Source: Bacteroidota bacterium (GTDB taxonomy: Bacteria; Bacteroidota; Bacteroidia; Chitinophagales; Chitinophagaceae). From it: a stretch of 64,000 nucleotides of DNA. This document shows, piece by piece, positions 27,437-36,838 of the stretch; within the stretch, counting starts at the first letter, position 1; each line of letters begins with the position of its first letter. The position numbers and the translations under genes are program-made. The notes beneath the pieces were generated by a model that ran no database searches, was not told the origin of the DNA, and saw only the letters and a list, made by a program, of their open reading frames with translations. The DNA is taken from assembly GCA_016711825.1 (NCBI GenBank), contig JADJSG010000009.1, positions 62,001 through 126,000 on the forward strand. The letters run 5' to 3'.

Positions 27437-27472
27437 GATATAGAGATTATTGGGTTTGTAAAAATAGTAAAA

Positions 27473-28237
27473 TTAAATGGCTATTGAAAGCATATCAAAC
27501 GCTAAATTTATAGAGGGTGGTAATTCCTTTTGCACTTCATCGTGTAAACCCAATTGATGACTGATATGTGTAAAATAAGTATGATATGGAGTCAATTCAG
27601 CTGATAAGGCAATAGCCTCATTGAGTGTAAAGTGTGAAATATGTGTTTCCCTTCGAAGTGCATTCAAAACAAGGTATTTTGTACCAAGAATTTTTTGTTT
27701 CTCTTCGTCTGAAATAAAATTCGCATCGGTAATATAAGTAAAATCATTAAACCTAAAACCCAATACTGGCATTTTGAAATGGAGCAATTCGATGGGGGTA
27801 AACATGATATCACCAATTTGAAACGGCGTATTTTTGTCAATGGTATTTAAATTTACCTGGGGTATACCAGGGTAATCTTTTCGATCAAAAATATAGGAAA
27901 ACTCTTGCTTGATCATTTGTTGTGTAAATGGTGTAGCATATATTTCAGTCGCTTGTTGTTGAAAATGATTAAAAGCACGCACATCATCTAATCCAGCTAA
28001 ATGATCTTTATGAGAATGTGTATAAATAATGGCATCTAATTTTTTCACATCATTCCGAAGCATTTGTTGTCTGAAATCTGGGCCACTGTCTATGACTACC
28101 GTAGTACTTTCTGTTTCAATCAATAACGAAGTACGTAAACGTTTGTCCTTAGGATTGTGTGATTTACATACTTCACAACCACATGCAATTACAGGAACGC
28201 CTTGTGATGTGCCAGTACCGAGAAAAGTAACTTTCAA
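27473..28237 (-). CDS. PhnP-like metallo-beta-lactamase-fold phosphodiesterase
   Basis: A 254-residue cytosolic MBL-fold hydrolase. The N-terminal GTGTSQGVPVIACGCEVC with KDKRLRTS is typical of PhnP/RNase Z-like phosphoribosyl cyclic phosphodiesterases. The metal motif is at 74-79 (THSHKDHLAG) and further His lie in LLHFKMPVLGFRF and HISHQLGLH. No phosphonate-use genes are nearby, so it is probably a general member rather than true PhnP. There is no ATG at the start: the frame begins at TTG (28235-28237), immediately before the conserved KVTFLGTG. Confidence 0.85.
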   Translation of the reverse strand: MKVTFLGTGTSQGVPVIACGCEVCKSHNPKDKRLRTSLLIETESTTVVIDSGPDFRQQMLRNDVKKLDAIIYTHSHKDHLAGLDDVRAFNHFQQQATEIYATPFTQQMIKQEFSYIFDRKDYPGIPQVNLNTIDKNTPFQIGDIMFTPIELLHFKMPVLGFRFNDFTYITDANFISDEEKQKILGTKYLVLNALRRETHISHFTLNEAIALSAELTPYHTYFTHISHQLGLHDEVQKELPPSINLAFDMLSIAI

Positions 28238-28473
28238 AATATGGAAATTGATTTAAAGGCGAATATACTACTTGCCTATTGATTTTGTATAAACAAGCAG
28301 AGAATCAATGTTTGATTTGAAGTTCATAGCATCCTCACATTTAGTTGAATCCCTTTAAATAAAACGGCAATGCCTTTATATAAACATTAGAAAGATATTC
28401 ATTTTACGCTATAAATAAATGAATAGGCTAAACCCTATACATAATTCAATTAGTTTAAAGATACGAATAAAAA

Positions 28474-28507
28474 AAAACGTTTGTCTTTGTTTAAAGACAA
28501 ACGTTTT
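28474..28507 (-). terminator. Terminator of the gyrA-TPR transcript
   Basis: AAAACGTTTGTCTTT (28474-28488) and AAAGACAAACGTTTT (28493-28507) form a perfect 15-bp stem with a 4-nt loop. The A-run to its left reads as a T-run on the minus strand. It ends the transcript of the TPR gene. Confidence 0.9.
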
Positions 28508-28528
28508 ACATTAATTCATTTTAAAATA

Positions 28529-29848
28529 TTATTTTACTGAATTGAGCAATTGCTGTATTTCTGCACTTTTTTCAGGTTTGTCTGTAATCATATACGACTG
28601 ACTAAGACCAGATAATATTTCTTTATACATGGTTTTATTTCCTTCATTCAATCCAGCACCTTCAATCAATGTTTTAGCTTTGATTAAAAAAGGAATACAT
28701 TGTTCTAATTTCGCATTGCGTTTAGGTTCAATTTCCTTGTATTTTTTATCATCCGCTTTATTCATTTCGTCAGTCATTACTTTGGCTGCATTGTAATGCA
28801 CTATACCAGTATAAAATTGCGCATATTCATTTTTAGGATCAAGCTCAATAGCTTTTGCATAGTTTGCCAATGCATTTTGTTCAAGGTCTTTTGCATTTCC
28901 TGGAATTGGCAATGCCTTTCCATCTTTATCAGTAGGGTTAGCCATATTGTAATAGGTTTGGCCAAGTATTACATATAAATCTACTTTAGTTGGGTCTGCA
29001 GCTATCCCTTCTTTTAATTTGGCTATCGACTCTTCCCCTTTTCCACTTTTTAAATAATAATTGATTTCGTTATTTAAAATTCTTTTGTCATTTGGATATT
29101 TGGCTTTGGCTGTTTTCATCGTTTCCAACCATTTTGCTTCATTATTTTTTCTTTCATAAATGTCTGTAATCATGACATATACATCCGGATTTTGGGTAAT
29201 TGGGCTTTTGATAGCTTCTTCTAACATCGGTAATGCTAAATCTTCTTTACCCGTTTGATAATAGCTATTTGCCTGATACAACTTAGTATTGGCAAATAAA
29301 GTATCATAACCTGCGATACCTTTAAATGGTTTACCATTGTCGATGGTAGACACCATAATCACTTCATCAAACGATTTGATAGCGTCATTAAATTTGCTGG
29401 CATTCATTTGCGAAATACCACTATTAAAACCTAAAATGATAAGCCCGGATAAAAGTGGTAATATTTCATCTTTATTGTATTTAGCATCAAAAGAAAGGGC
29501 TTTTTTGAAACTTTCAACCGATTCGCTAAATGCATTAGGATTACCCGCTTTCAATGCGTTTGCAGATGCTAAATCAATATTATAAAGATTATCATTGAGC
29601 ATGAATATGAGCTTGGGCATAAATTCGCTTGGTGTTGCAATTGCCTGATTGATAACCCCTCTGAGCAACCATGCTTTTGCACTGGTTTTGGTAGACTCAT
29701 TGACTACAGCATCATCAATCATTTTTTTTGCTTTCTCAATATCATTTTCTTTTAGATAATTGATCGCACTCTGGATATTGGCTTTTTGTGCAAAGCTTAG
29801 CGTAGTTATGAACAAGCAAGCTATAAGTAGACTTAGTTTTTTACTCAT
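28529..29848 (-). CDS. Exported tetratricopeptide-repeat protein downstream of gyrA
   Basis: A 439-residue protein with a signal peptide (MSKKLSLLIACLFITTLSFA) and several TPR-like helix pairs across the mature part. Recognisable segments are ENDIEKAKKMIDDAV near residue 34, DLALPMLEEAIKSP in the middle, VDLYVILGQTYYNMA and the segment ALANYAKAIELDPKNEYAQF (about 320-340). The function is unknown; periplasmic TPR proteins usually scaffold other proteins. It follows gyrA by 32 bp on the same strand, with a terminator after it, so it is probably expressed from the gyrA promoter. Confidence 0.85.
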   Translation of the reverse strand: MSKKLSLLIACLFITTLSFAQKANIQSAINYLKENDIEKAKKMIDDAVVNESTKTSAKAWLLRGVINQAIATPSEFMPKLIFMLNDNLYNIDLASANALKAGNPNAFSESVESFKKALSFDAKYNKDEILPLLSGLIILGFNSGISQMNASKFNDAIKSFDEVIMVSTIDNGKPFKGIAGYDTLFANTKLYQANSYYQTGKEDLALPMLEEAIKSPITQNPDVYVMITDIYERKNNEAKWLETMKTAKAKYPNDKRILNNEINYYLKSGKGEESIAKLKEGIAADPTKVDLYVILGQTYYNMANPTDKDGKALPIPGNAKDLEQNALANYAKAIELDPKNEYAQFYTGIVHYNAAKVMTDEMNKADDKKYKEIEPKRNAKLEQCIPFLIKAKTLIEGAGLNEGNKTMYKEILSGLSQSYMITDKPEKSAEIQQLLNSVK

Positions 29849-29880
29849 TTTTTATATATTTATTTTTGTGTTAAACGAAA

Positions 29881-32574
29881 TTATTCTATTTCTTGATTAC
29901 CGTCTGTTATTGAATTATTATTATCGGTTTGGTCGTTTTGATTATCATCACTATTTGCTTGATCTGTTTCAGCTATAATATCGGTGTCAGTACCCGCTGT
30001 TGCATTTTGATCATTACCTGCTTCCTCATTAACCGTGTCTGCTGTGTCAGCTTCCTCTTCTTCCTGTTCAGCAATTTTTGCAATAGCTGCAATGGCATCG
30101 CCTTCATCCAGATTGATGAGTTTTACCCCTTGAGTAGCCCTTCCTGCCACCCTGATATTTTTAACATGGGTTCGAATGGTAACACCTGAAACGCAAGTGA
30201 TAAATAAATCATCGGTTTCATCTACTGCTAAAAACCCAATTAACCGGCCTGTTTTAGCGGTAACATTCAATGTTTTTACCCCTTTACCACCTCTGTTGGT
30301 AATTCGGTACATATCCTCGTATTCGTTGGTTTCTTCATTGAGTTCTACTATATTACTACGTTTACCTATTCCTTTTTCACTAACCACCAAGATCGTTTTA
30401 TTTTTATCGTCTTTGTTTACACATAATAACCCCACTACTTCATCGGTTAAATCATCTACTTCAATACCTCTCACTCCTATGGCACCTCTGCCAGTAGGAC
30501 GAACTTTGGCTTCAGGGAAACGTATAGCACGACCTGATTTGACAGCCATCATGATATAACTTTCACCATCGGTTAAGGAAGCATCTAACAAGGTATCACC
30601 TTCATTAATGGTGATTGCGTTTACGCCATTTTGACGAGGACGTGAAAAATCCTTTAATTTTGTTTTTTTCACAATACCTTGTTTGGTACAAAGAACAATA
30701 TAGTGTTTTTCAATATATTCTTCATCGGTCAAATTAGGTACATTGATGATGGTTTTGATTTTTTCATCAGCGGGCAATTGCAATAAATTTTGAATTGCAC
30801 GTCCTTTACTATTTTTTTCGCCTTCTGGTATTTCATAAACTTTCAACCAATGGCAACGACCTTTGTCAGTAAAAAACAAGAGTGTAGCATGGGTTGATGC
30901 GATAAACAATTGATCGATATAATCTTCTTCTCGGGTTTTGCCGCCCATTGCCCCTCTTCCACCGCGTCTTTGTGTACGATATTCGGTATGAGAAGTTCGT
31001 TTGATATATCCTAAATGTGAAACGGTAATCACCATATCTTCTTTTTCGATCAAATCTTCGATACTGATATCGGTGGCAAGGTATTCGATATGTGTCTTGC
31101 GTTCATCACCAAATTTCTTTTTCACATCCAACATCTCCGTTTTGATAAGTTCGAAACGAAGTCCTTCATCAGCTAATAATTCTTTCAAACTGGCAATGAT
31201 TTTCATGATGGCTTCAAATTCTTCATGAATTTTTTCACGTTCCATACCTGTAAGCCTTTGCAACCTTAATTCTAAGATTGCCTTGGCTTGTATTTCGCTC
31301 AATGCAAATTGGGTAATCAAACCTTCTTTTGCGTCGTCTGGTGTACGTGATTCACGTATTAATCTGATAACTGCGTCTAAATTATCAAGGGCTATTAGAT
31401 AACCTTGCAATATATGGGCTCTTTCTTCAGCTTTTCGTAATTCATATTTTGCACGTCTAACCACCACTTCATGACGAAATTTCACAAATTCTACAATGAG
31501 GTCTTTCATATTTAAAATACGAGGACGACCATTGACAAGGGCCACATTATTGATACCAAATGAGGTTTGCAACTCTGTGTATTTGTACAACTGATTGACA
31601 ATCACATTTGCGATAGCATCTTTTTTTAAATCTACCACTAGTCGCATGCCATCACGATCACTTTCATCACGTACGTCACTCACCCCTTCAATCACTTTAT
31701 CATTGACCAAATGGGCTATTTTTTGATGCAACATAGCCTTGTTGACCTGATAAGGCAATTCATAAATAATAATACTTTCTTTATTGTTTTTATTGGTTTC
31801 GATATTCACACGACCACGGACAACAACCCTTCCTCTACCTGTTTCAAAGCCTTGTTTCACGCCTTCCATCCCATATACAATACCACCTGTAGGAAAATCA
31901 GGGGCTTTGATATGCTTCATAATTTCTTCAGTCGTAATATCTCTATTATCAATATAGGCACAAATCGCATCTATCGTTTCGCTCAGGTTATGTGGTACCA
32001 TATTGGTAGCCATCCCCACTGCTATACCAGATGCCCCATTCACAATCAATTGAGGTATTCGGGTGGGCATTACTGTTGGTTCCTGAAGGGTATCATCAAA
32101 GTTATTTTGAAAATCGACGGTATCTTTTTCAAGATCTTCCAACATTGCTTCTGCAATTTTTTGTAATCTCACCTCGGTATAACGCATTGCAGCCGGACTA
32201 TCACCATCTACCGAACCAAAATTACCCTGACCATCAATCATCATATAACGCAAACTCCAAGGCTGTGCCATACGCACCATGGTATCATATACACTGCTAT
32301 CGCCATGAGGATGATACTTACCAAGTACTTCACCCACAATACGAGCAGACTTTTTATAGGGTTTGTTAAATGTATTTCCCAATTCATGCATACCAAATAG
32401 TACCCTGCGGTGTACTGGTTTTAATCCATCACGAACATCTGGCAATGCACGACCTACGATTACTGACATCGAATAATCGATATAGCAGGATTTCATCTGC
32501 TCTTCAATATTAATTTTGATTATTTTGTCGTTGGTATTTTCTGACTCCGGGTTTTGTGTAATCTCGTTTTCCAT
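29881..32574 (-). CDS. gyrA: DNA gyrase subunit A
   Basis: An 897-residue subunit that breaks and rejoins DNA during negative supercoiling. The catalytic Tyr is Y132 (MRYTEVRL). The quinolone-pocket residues S93 and D97 (HPHGDSSVYDTMV) are the susceptible types. The GyrA box is QRRGGRGAMGG, near the canonical QRRGGKG, and supports gyrase rather than topoisomerase IV. The six-blade C-terminal domain is followed by a long acidic, Asn/Asp/Thr/Glu-rich tail (about 825-897). gyrB is not in the window. A one-mismatch -7 box lies upstream near 32591-32598. Confidence 0.96.
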   Translation of the reverse strand: MENEITQNPESENTNDKIIKINIEEQMKSCYIDYSMSVIVGRALPDVRDGLKPVHRRVLFGMHELGNTFNKPYKKSARIVGEVLGKYHPHGDSSVYDTMVRMAQPWSLRYMMIDGQGNFGSVDGDSPAAMRYTEVRLQKIAEAMLEDLEKDTVDFQNNFDDTLQEPTVMPTRIPQLIVNGASGIAVGMATNMVPHNLSETIDAICAYIDNRDITTEEIMKHIKAPDFPTGGIVYGMEGVKQGFETGRGRVVVRGRVNIETNKNNKESIIIYELPYQVNKAMLHQKIAHLVNDKVIEGVSDVRDESDRDGMRLVVDLKKDAIANVIVNQLYKYTELQTSFGINNVALVNGRPRILNMKDLIVEFVKFRHEVVVRRAKYELRKAEERAHILQGYLIALDNLDAVIRLIRESRTPDDAKEGLITQFALSEIQAKAILELRLQRLTGMEREKIHEEFEAIMKIIASLKELLADEGLRFELIKTEMLDVKKKFGDERKTHIEYLATDISIEDLIEKEDMVITVSHLGYIKRTSHTEYRTQRRGGRGAMGGKTREEDYIDQLFIASTHATLLFFTDKGRCHWLKVYEIPEGEKNSKGRAIQNLLQLPADEKIKTIINVPNLTDEEYIEKHYIVLCTKQGIVKKTKLKDFSRPRQNGVNAITINEGDTLLDASLTDGESYIMMAVKSGRAIRFPEAKVRPTGRGAIGVRGIEVDDLTDEVVGLLCVNKDDKNKTILVVSEKGIGKRSNIVELNEETNEYEDMYRITNRGGKGVKTLNVTAKTGRLIGFLAVDETDDLFITCVSGVTIRTHVKNIRVAGRATQGVKLINLDEGDAIAAIAKIAEQEEEEADTADTVNEEAGNDQNATAGTDTDIIAETDQANSDDNQNDQTDNNNSITDGNQEIE

Positions 32575-32713
32575 GTATTTTTATGTGGTGCGAAATTACG
32601 TTTTTATTCTGATGAAAAAAAGAGTAATTTATGAACATTTAAGCGGGTATAGATATGAATAAATTACCCCTTTAAACTCCAAACAAATCAACTTTTCAGC
32701 TTAGGACATCCGT

Positions 32714-33172
32714 TTATTTTCGGTACTTTTCAAGGATCACTTCACAACAACTTTTTATTTCATCAAAAACAGGATAATAACCTTCTTTAGTGCCATACCA
32801 TGGGTCTTTAACCGATTTTTGTTGTAATGGATATTGTTCATTCAAAAAAAGGACCAATTGATCCTTATTGGTTTTTGGCTTTCCCACTAACGTAATTTCA
32901 TGTAAAACATCCGTGGCTAGCGCATAAATTTTATCAAAATGATCAAAATCGCTTTTTTGAAACTGTCTGGCCCTTTGGTCTGAAATATCGATTCCCTTTT
33001 CTAAACATACTTCTTGGGAAAAAACATGCGGAGGCTGACCTACATGATATGACTCTGTGCCAGCACTTTCAATTTGCCAATGTAATTGATTTTGCAAAAC
33101 CAATGATTTCATAACTCCCTCTGCAATAGGGGAACGACAGATATTGCCTAAACAAACAAATAAAATTTTCAT
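32714..33172 (-). CDS. Low-molecular-weight protein tyrosine phosphatase
   Basis: A 152-residue cytosolic phosphatase with the CX5R loop at the N-terminus (FVCLGNICRSPIAEG, C7 and R13) and the general acid in KDPWYG near residue 121. Such enzymes regulate tyrosine kinases of polysaccharide export or act in stress responses; no kinase is nearby. The gene follows the acyl-ACP desaturase by 37 bp on the same strand, so they may be co-transcribed. Confidence 0.92.
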   Translation of the reverse strand: MKILFVCLGNICRSPIAEGVMKSLVLQNQLHWQIESAGTESYHVGQPPHVFSQEVCLEKGIDISDQRARQFQKSDFDHFDKIYALATDVLHEITLVGKPKTNKDQLVLFLNEQYPLQQKSVKDPWYGTKEGYYPVFDEIKSCCEVILEKYRK

Positions 33173-33209
33173 ATAAATGCAATGAGGTGTGGGTTTTCCT
33201 TCGAGACTC

Positions 33210-34190
33210 TTAACTGATAATCCAACTAAATTTAAGTTCTCTTTCAGGTATCACCATCCTTTCTGATATTTTGGTTAATCGATCTGGTAATTTCATCAGA
33301 TAATCTCTTGCTTTTTCACCATTTTCTTTCAACCCAACCATAGATTCAATTTTCCAATCGTTGAGCAAACTTTTCATGATATTGACATAATCAGTGGCTG
33401 TGTAAACGCCTAAACGTTGCGCAGCATCCGAAAAATTAGCAAATGTATTGACTTGACCGCCAAGCTCTCGCATACATTGAGCAGGCATGACAATTTTTTT
33501 CCGCATCATATCTTCAAAAGCAAGCATCATTTCGTTGGTGTCTATCTCAAAAATTCGAGCAATAAAAGTTTTGTAGGCATTGGCATGTCGAGCTTCATCA
33601 GCAGCAATTAAACCACATATTTTAGATAAAATAGTATTGCCACACTTTTTAGATAAAGTTGCCACTCTTCGATGGGAAATATTGGTGGCTAATTCTTGAA
33701 AACTAGTATAGCAAAAGGTTCTGTAAGGATCATTATTGGTGTCTAAATCGAAGCCGTCTGCGATTAGAAATTGTGTAGATGCCTCAAATTTAGGCATATC
33801 AATTCTTCCACTTAGGTAAAGATACCTGTTCAGCAAATCGCCATGTCTGTTTTCTTCAGCTGTCCATGCACGAATCCATTTCATCCAACCTGATTTCAAA
33901 TTGGTTTTTACACCATCTAAAGCCCCTAACCACGTTTCATAAGTGGGAAGTGCTTCTTCTGTAATTGTATCCCCCACAAGCACAGCCAATAAATCATAGC
34001 TCATATTTTCAGCCTGACCTTGAATATCCTTCAACGAATCCATAAAAGTTTCACTATTTGTAGCAGGCAGCAAATCGCCAGGTTGCCAGTTTGTTTCTAT
34101 GGGACTTAGATAGGTAGAACCTTTTTCATCAATTTCCTTTTCTAAAAACAACATAACTTCTTGACGCGAAGGGGTAAGGGCTTGATTCAT
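33210..34190 (-). CDS. Acyl-ACP desaturase (ferritin-like di-iron)
   Basis: A 326-residue soluble di-iron enzyme that puts a double bond into acyl-ACP. The two ExxH metal motifs are EENRHG (E113, H116) and DEARHA (E199, H202), with the other Glu ligands in ETWLGALDG and FQELATN. Length and motifs match plant-type and mycobacterial DesA enzymes. A good promoter lies upstream. With the alpha-oxoamine synthase and ketosynthase genes it suggests lipid tailoring genes in this region, though they are not one operon. Confidence 0.9.
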   Translation of the reverse strand: MNQALTPSRQEVMLFLEKEIDEKGSTYLSPIETNWQPGDLLPATNSETFMDSLKDIQGQAENMSYDLLAVLVGDTITEEALPTYETWLGALDGVKTNLKSGWMKWIRAWTAEENRHGDLLNRYLYLSGRIDMPKFEASTQFLIADGFDLDTNNDPYRTFCYTSFQELATNISHRRVATLSKKCGNTILSKICGLIAADEARHANAYKTFIARIFEIDTNEMMLAFEDMMRKKIVMPAQCMRELGGQVNTFANFSDAAQRLGVYTATDYVNIMKSLLNDWKIESMVGLKENGEKARDYLMKLPDRLTKISERMVIPERELKFSWIIS

Positions 34191-34215
34191 CTAAATTGTT
34201 TATATATATTTTTGC

Positions 34216-34246
34216 CAAAGATAAGTATTGAAATTGTTTTTGTCAA
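34216..34246 (-). promoter_or_regulatory. Promoter of the acyl-ACP desaturase gene
   Basis: On the minus strand, TTG (34246-34244), a 20-nt spacer and TATCTTTG (34223-34216) match the Bacteroidota consensus; the ATG is 25 nt beyond the -7 box. Confidence 0.65.
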
Positions 34247-34485
34247 TTGAATTTATAGATACCCTTTATAACGATTTCCCAACTTAAGTATATCCTATTC
34301 CTATTCGTCAGGAACTAACCTTCAAATTGGTTGTAATTGAGTTATTCTTCAATAATTACAACATTTGTCTACATTTCAAGAATATAAAATATACCATATT
34401 CGAAAATATAAAATAATTGACATCGTACAAACAATGTTAAAATGAGTTTTAAATTTACATAATATCAACAAACCAAATATTTACT

Positions 34486-35034
34486 ATGAATGCCTTATCT
34501 GTTTTTTTAATAAAGATTGCAAATTGGAAAAGTCTGCTGTCTTTAATCTTGCTTTACATTGTATTTCCTGCATATTTATTAAAAAATGTAGAAAATAAGA
34601 TGAACTCACTTTCAGGAAAAGAAGTAGGTGTTATTGATTTAACCTGGGGGTATGACCCTCCAAAAACATTACAAATGATCGCTGATTATAGCCCGGAAGC
34701 AAGAACTTTTTATGCAACAACCGAAATGACTATTGATATAGTATATCCCATCGTTTACGCATTTTTATTTGGCATAATATTGACGATGCTTTATCGGCAA
34801 TCAACATGGCAATGGGTTCATTTATTGCCATTTATTACGATGTTTTTCGACTTCATGGAGAATATCAGTATCATTTACTTATTAAAAACATATCCCTTAC
34901 AATCTCAATTGTTTGCAATGTTTTGCGAAATCTGCAAACTATTAAAATGGATTTCTTTTGGTATTCTGATTCTGTTAATAGTGATTGGGCTTGTGAGGCT
35001 ATTATTCCGTTTTTTAAATAAAAAAACAGTATAA
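34486..35034 (+). CDS. Four-helix membrane protein of unknown function
   Basis: A 182-residue inner-membrane protein. Hydrophobic segments are at about 16-31, 81-99, 107-127 and 146-172. Between helices 1 and 2 is a polar loop with GVIDLTWGYDPPKT and ARTFYATTEMTIDIVYP, and a conserved-looking FFDFMENISIIYLL lies in helix 3-4. I recognise no named family, although similar proteins are annotated only as membrane proteins. Convergent with the PafA-like gene (10 bp between stops) with no terminator visible. Start at ATG 34486 fits the first helix. Confidence 0.75.
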   Translation: MNALSVFLIKIANWKSLLSLILLYIVFPAYLLKNVENKMNSLSGKEVGVIDLTWGYDPPKTLQMIADYSPEARTFYATTEMTIDIVYPIVYAFLFGIILTMLYRQSTWQWVHLLPFITMFFDFMENISIIYLLKTYPLQSQLFAMFCEICKLLKWISFGILILLIVIGLVRLLFRFLNKKTV

Positions 35035-35044
35035 TTCCTATCTA

Positions 35045-36667
35045 TTACTTCAATACTTCTTCAATGGTTTTTCCAATACAAGCATTCGGCATTTGTATAT
35101 GCAATAAAGTGGCTAATGTTGCTGCAATGTCTGTCATATAAACCTCTTTGTGTGTAATTCCTTTTTGAATACCCCAGCCATACCAAACTAATGGTATATG
35201 TGTATCATACGGGTTCCAGGTACCATGTGTAGTACCCGTTTTGCTATACGCATCAAGCCAAGCTGGAAGCAATAAAAGTAAAATATCGCCACTTCGCTTT
35301 TCAACATAGCCATTAATAGCCATTTCTTTAATTTTTGCTGGTAAATTACTTTCTTGTACATGTTGCATATCTACTGCATAATGAATTTCGTTTTTAAATT
35401 TCACGGCATCAATGATAACTTGTACAATTGCATTCTTATTGAGCTTATTTGCAAGTATGACTGAATCATTCAACCATATGAAGTTTTCACTGATATCCTT
35501 AATAATGGCAGGATGATTAAATTGTTGATTTAATTGATTATTTAATTCAGTTTTTAAATTACTTGTATAATAAAAGCCAGCGGGTATTCGATGATCAAGT
35601 GAAAACTGTGGATTATGTGCAACGCCATGGTCTGCGGTTAAAAAAAGGGTATAGTTGCCCTCTCCTATTTCTGTATTTAAGAAATCAATCAAGCCTTCGA
35701 TATTTTTGTCAATCCGCAAATAAGTATCTTCTAATTCAATAGAGTTTGGACCAAATAGATGACCTACATAATCTGTAGAGGAAAAACTAACAGATAAAAA
35801 ATCAGTGTGTTCACCCTGACCTAATTTTTCATTTAAGATGGCTTCTTTTGCAAAATCAAATACAATATCGTTGCCATAAGGTGTTTTTTTAATATCGTTT
35901 AAAGGTAAATCTGCTGTTTTATGCGGAAATGTCGTATTGGTTTCTCCTGCAAACTTCCCCTCATATTTATTATCATCTTCGGTACTTTCAATATAAGTAT
36001 TGATGGGGTAAAGGGTATTCCAGTTTTTTTGCATATACGAAGAAGCTATTTTTTTATCATTAAATTGCTTTACCCAATCTGGCAATTGTTTCATATAAAA
36101 ATCACTTGTCATAAACACGCCATTGCTATCATCCATCCAATACGAGCCATTCGCCGTATGCCCGCCTGGCAAAATGGCTCCGCGGTCTTTGACTGATATT
36201 GCGATCACTTTTGATTTAAAGTTACTTGCCATTCTCAGTTCATCTGTGATTGTGGTAGACCATAGATTTTTGGGGCTCATCTTGCCCGATTTCACCGTTC
36301 CTCCAATATTTTTCGCATTTGCATCTTGTGTGCAATACACATATTTGCCCGACACTTTATCAATCCAGTCATTACTCGAAATGCCATGCAATGAGGGCAC
36401 TGTTCCGGTATAAATACATGTATGTCCAGGTGCAGTATATGATGGTAAATAATTGATGAATGTATTTTCACAAACATTGCCTTCATTCAATAATTTTTTA
36501 AACCCATTTTCTGAATAACGTTCGTTGTATCTATAAAAATAATCAGGTCGCATTTGATCAAGCACAACACCTACTACCAATTTTGGTCTTGCGATACCCT
36601 TTTTCTTTTGTGCAAAAACTGGCATAAAAAAAATAACCGACAACAAACAACAAACTATGTATTTCAT
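35045..36667 (-). CDS. PafA-like alkaline phosphatase (type I phosphodiesterase/nucleotide pyrophosphatase fold)
   Basis: A 540-residue exported metalloenzyme that hydrolyses phosphate monoesters. The signal peptide is 1-19 (ending PVFA). The core starts VVGVVLDQMRPDYFYRY (metal ligand D37). T78 in NYLPSYTAPGHTCIYTG is the Thr nucleophile, as in PafA rather than the Ser of PhoA. Later metal motifs are SFSSTDYVGHLFGPNS, FLTADHGVAHNP and TGTTHGTWNPYDTHIPLV. PafA enzymes need calcium and are active without phosphate starvation. It appears monocistronic, with a -7 box 21 nt upstream (36689-36696). Confidence 0.92.
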   Translation of the reverse strand: MKYIVCCLLSVIFFMPVFAQKKKGIARPKLVVGVVLDQMRPDYFYRYNERYSENGFKKLLNEGNVCENTFINYLPSYTAPGHTCIYTGTVPSLHGISSNDWIDKVSGKYVYCTQDANAKNIGGTVKSGKMSPKNLWSTTITDELRMASNFKSKVIAISVKDRGAILPGGHTANGSYWMDDSNGVFMTSDFYMKQLPDWVKQFNDKKIASSYMQKNWNTLYPINTYIESTEDDNKYEGKFAGETNTTFPHKTADLPLNDIKKTPYGNDIVFDFAKEAILNEKLGQGEHTDFLSVSFSSTDYVGHLFGPNSIELEDTYLRIDKNIEGLIDFLNTEIGEGNYTLFLTADHGVAHNPQFSLDHRIPAGFYYTSNLKTELNNQLNQQFNHPAIIKDISENFIWLNDSVILANKLNKNAIVQVIIDAVKFKNEIHYAVDMQHVQESNLPAKIKEMAINGYVEKRSGDILLLLLPAWLDAYSKTGTTHGTWNPYDTHIPLVWYGWGIQKGITHKEVYMTDIAATLATLLHIQMPNACIGKTIEEVLK

Positions 36668-36688
36668 ACTTATTCAAACATTTTGCAG

Positions 36689-36696
36689 CAAAAGTA
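36689..36696 (-). promoter_or_regulatory. -7 promoter box of the PafA-like gene
   Basis: CAAAAGTA on the plus strand (TACTTTTG on the minus strand) is an exact TAnnTTTG match. No -33 element stands at the right distance. Confidence 0.5.
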
Positions 36697-36790
36697 CATC
36701 TCAAATGCAATTTTATTACCGCTATTTTGCCTGAATGAGCCTTATATAGTATAATTTTATAATTGATTTGTAAAAATGACTATAATGTAG

Positions 36791-36819
36791 TTGATACCGT
36801 TATTATTTGATTATTTTTG
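36791..36819 (+). promoter_or_regulatory. Promoter of the alpha-oxoamine synthase gene
   Basis: TTG (36791-36793), an 18-nt spacer and TATTTTTG (36812-36819). The TTG is also the first possible in-frame start codon of the gene downstream, so the promoter rules out that start and favours ATG 36839. Confidence 0.7.
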
Positions 36820-36838
36820 CGAAATAAAAATTTATTCA

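Noticed and set aside
32031..32369. Plus-strand frame of 112 codons inside gyrA
   Set aside because: It is antisense to the highly conserved gyrA N-terminal domain and has no family likeness; a shadow frame.
34330..34362. Inverted repeat GTTGTAATT/AATTACAAC
   Set aside because: AT-rich, 15-nt loop, no T-tract, between divergent genes where no terminator is needed; probably chance.
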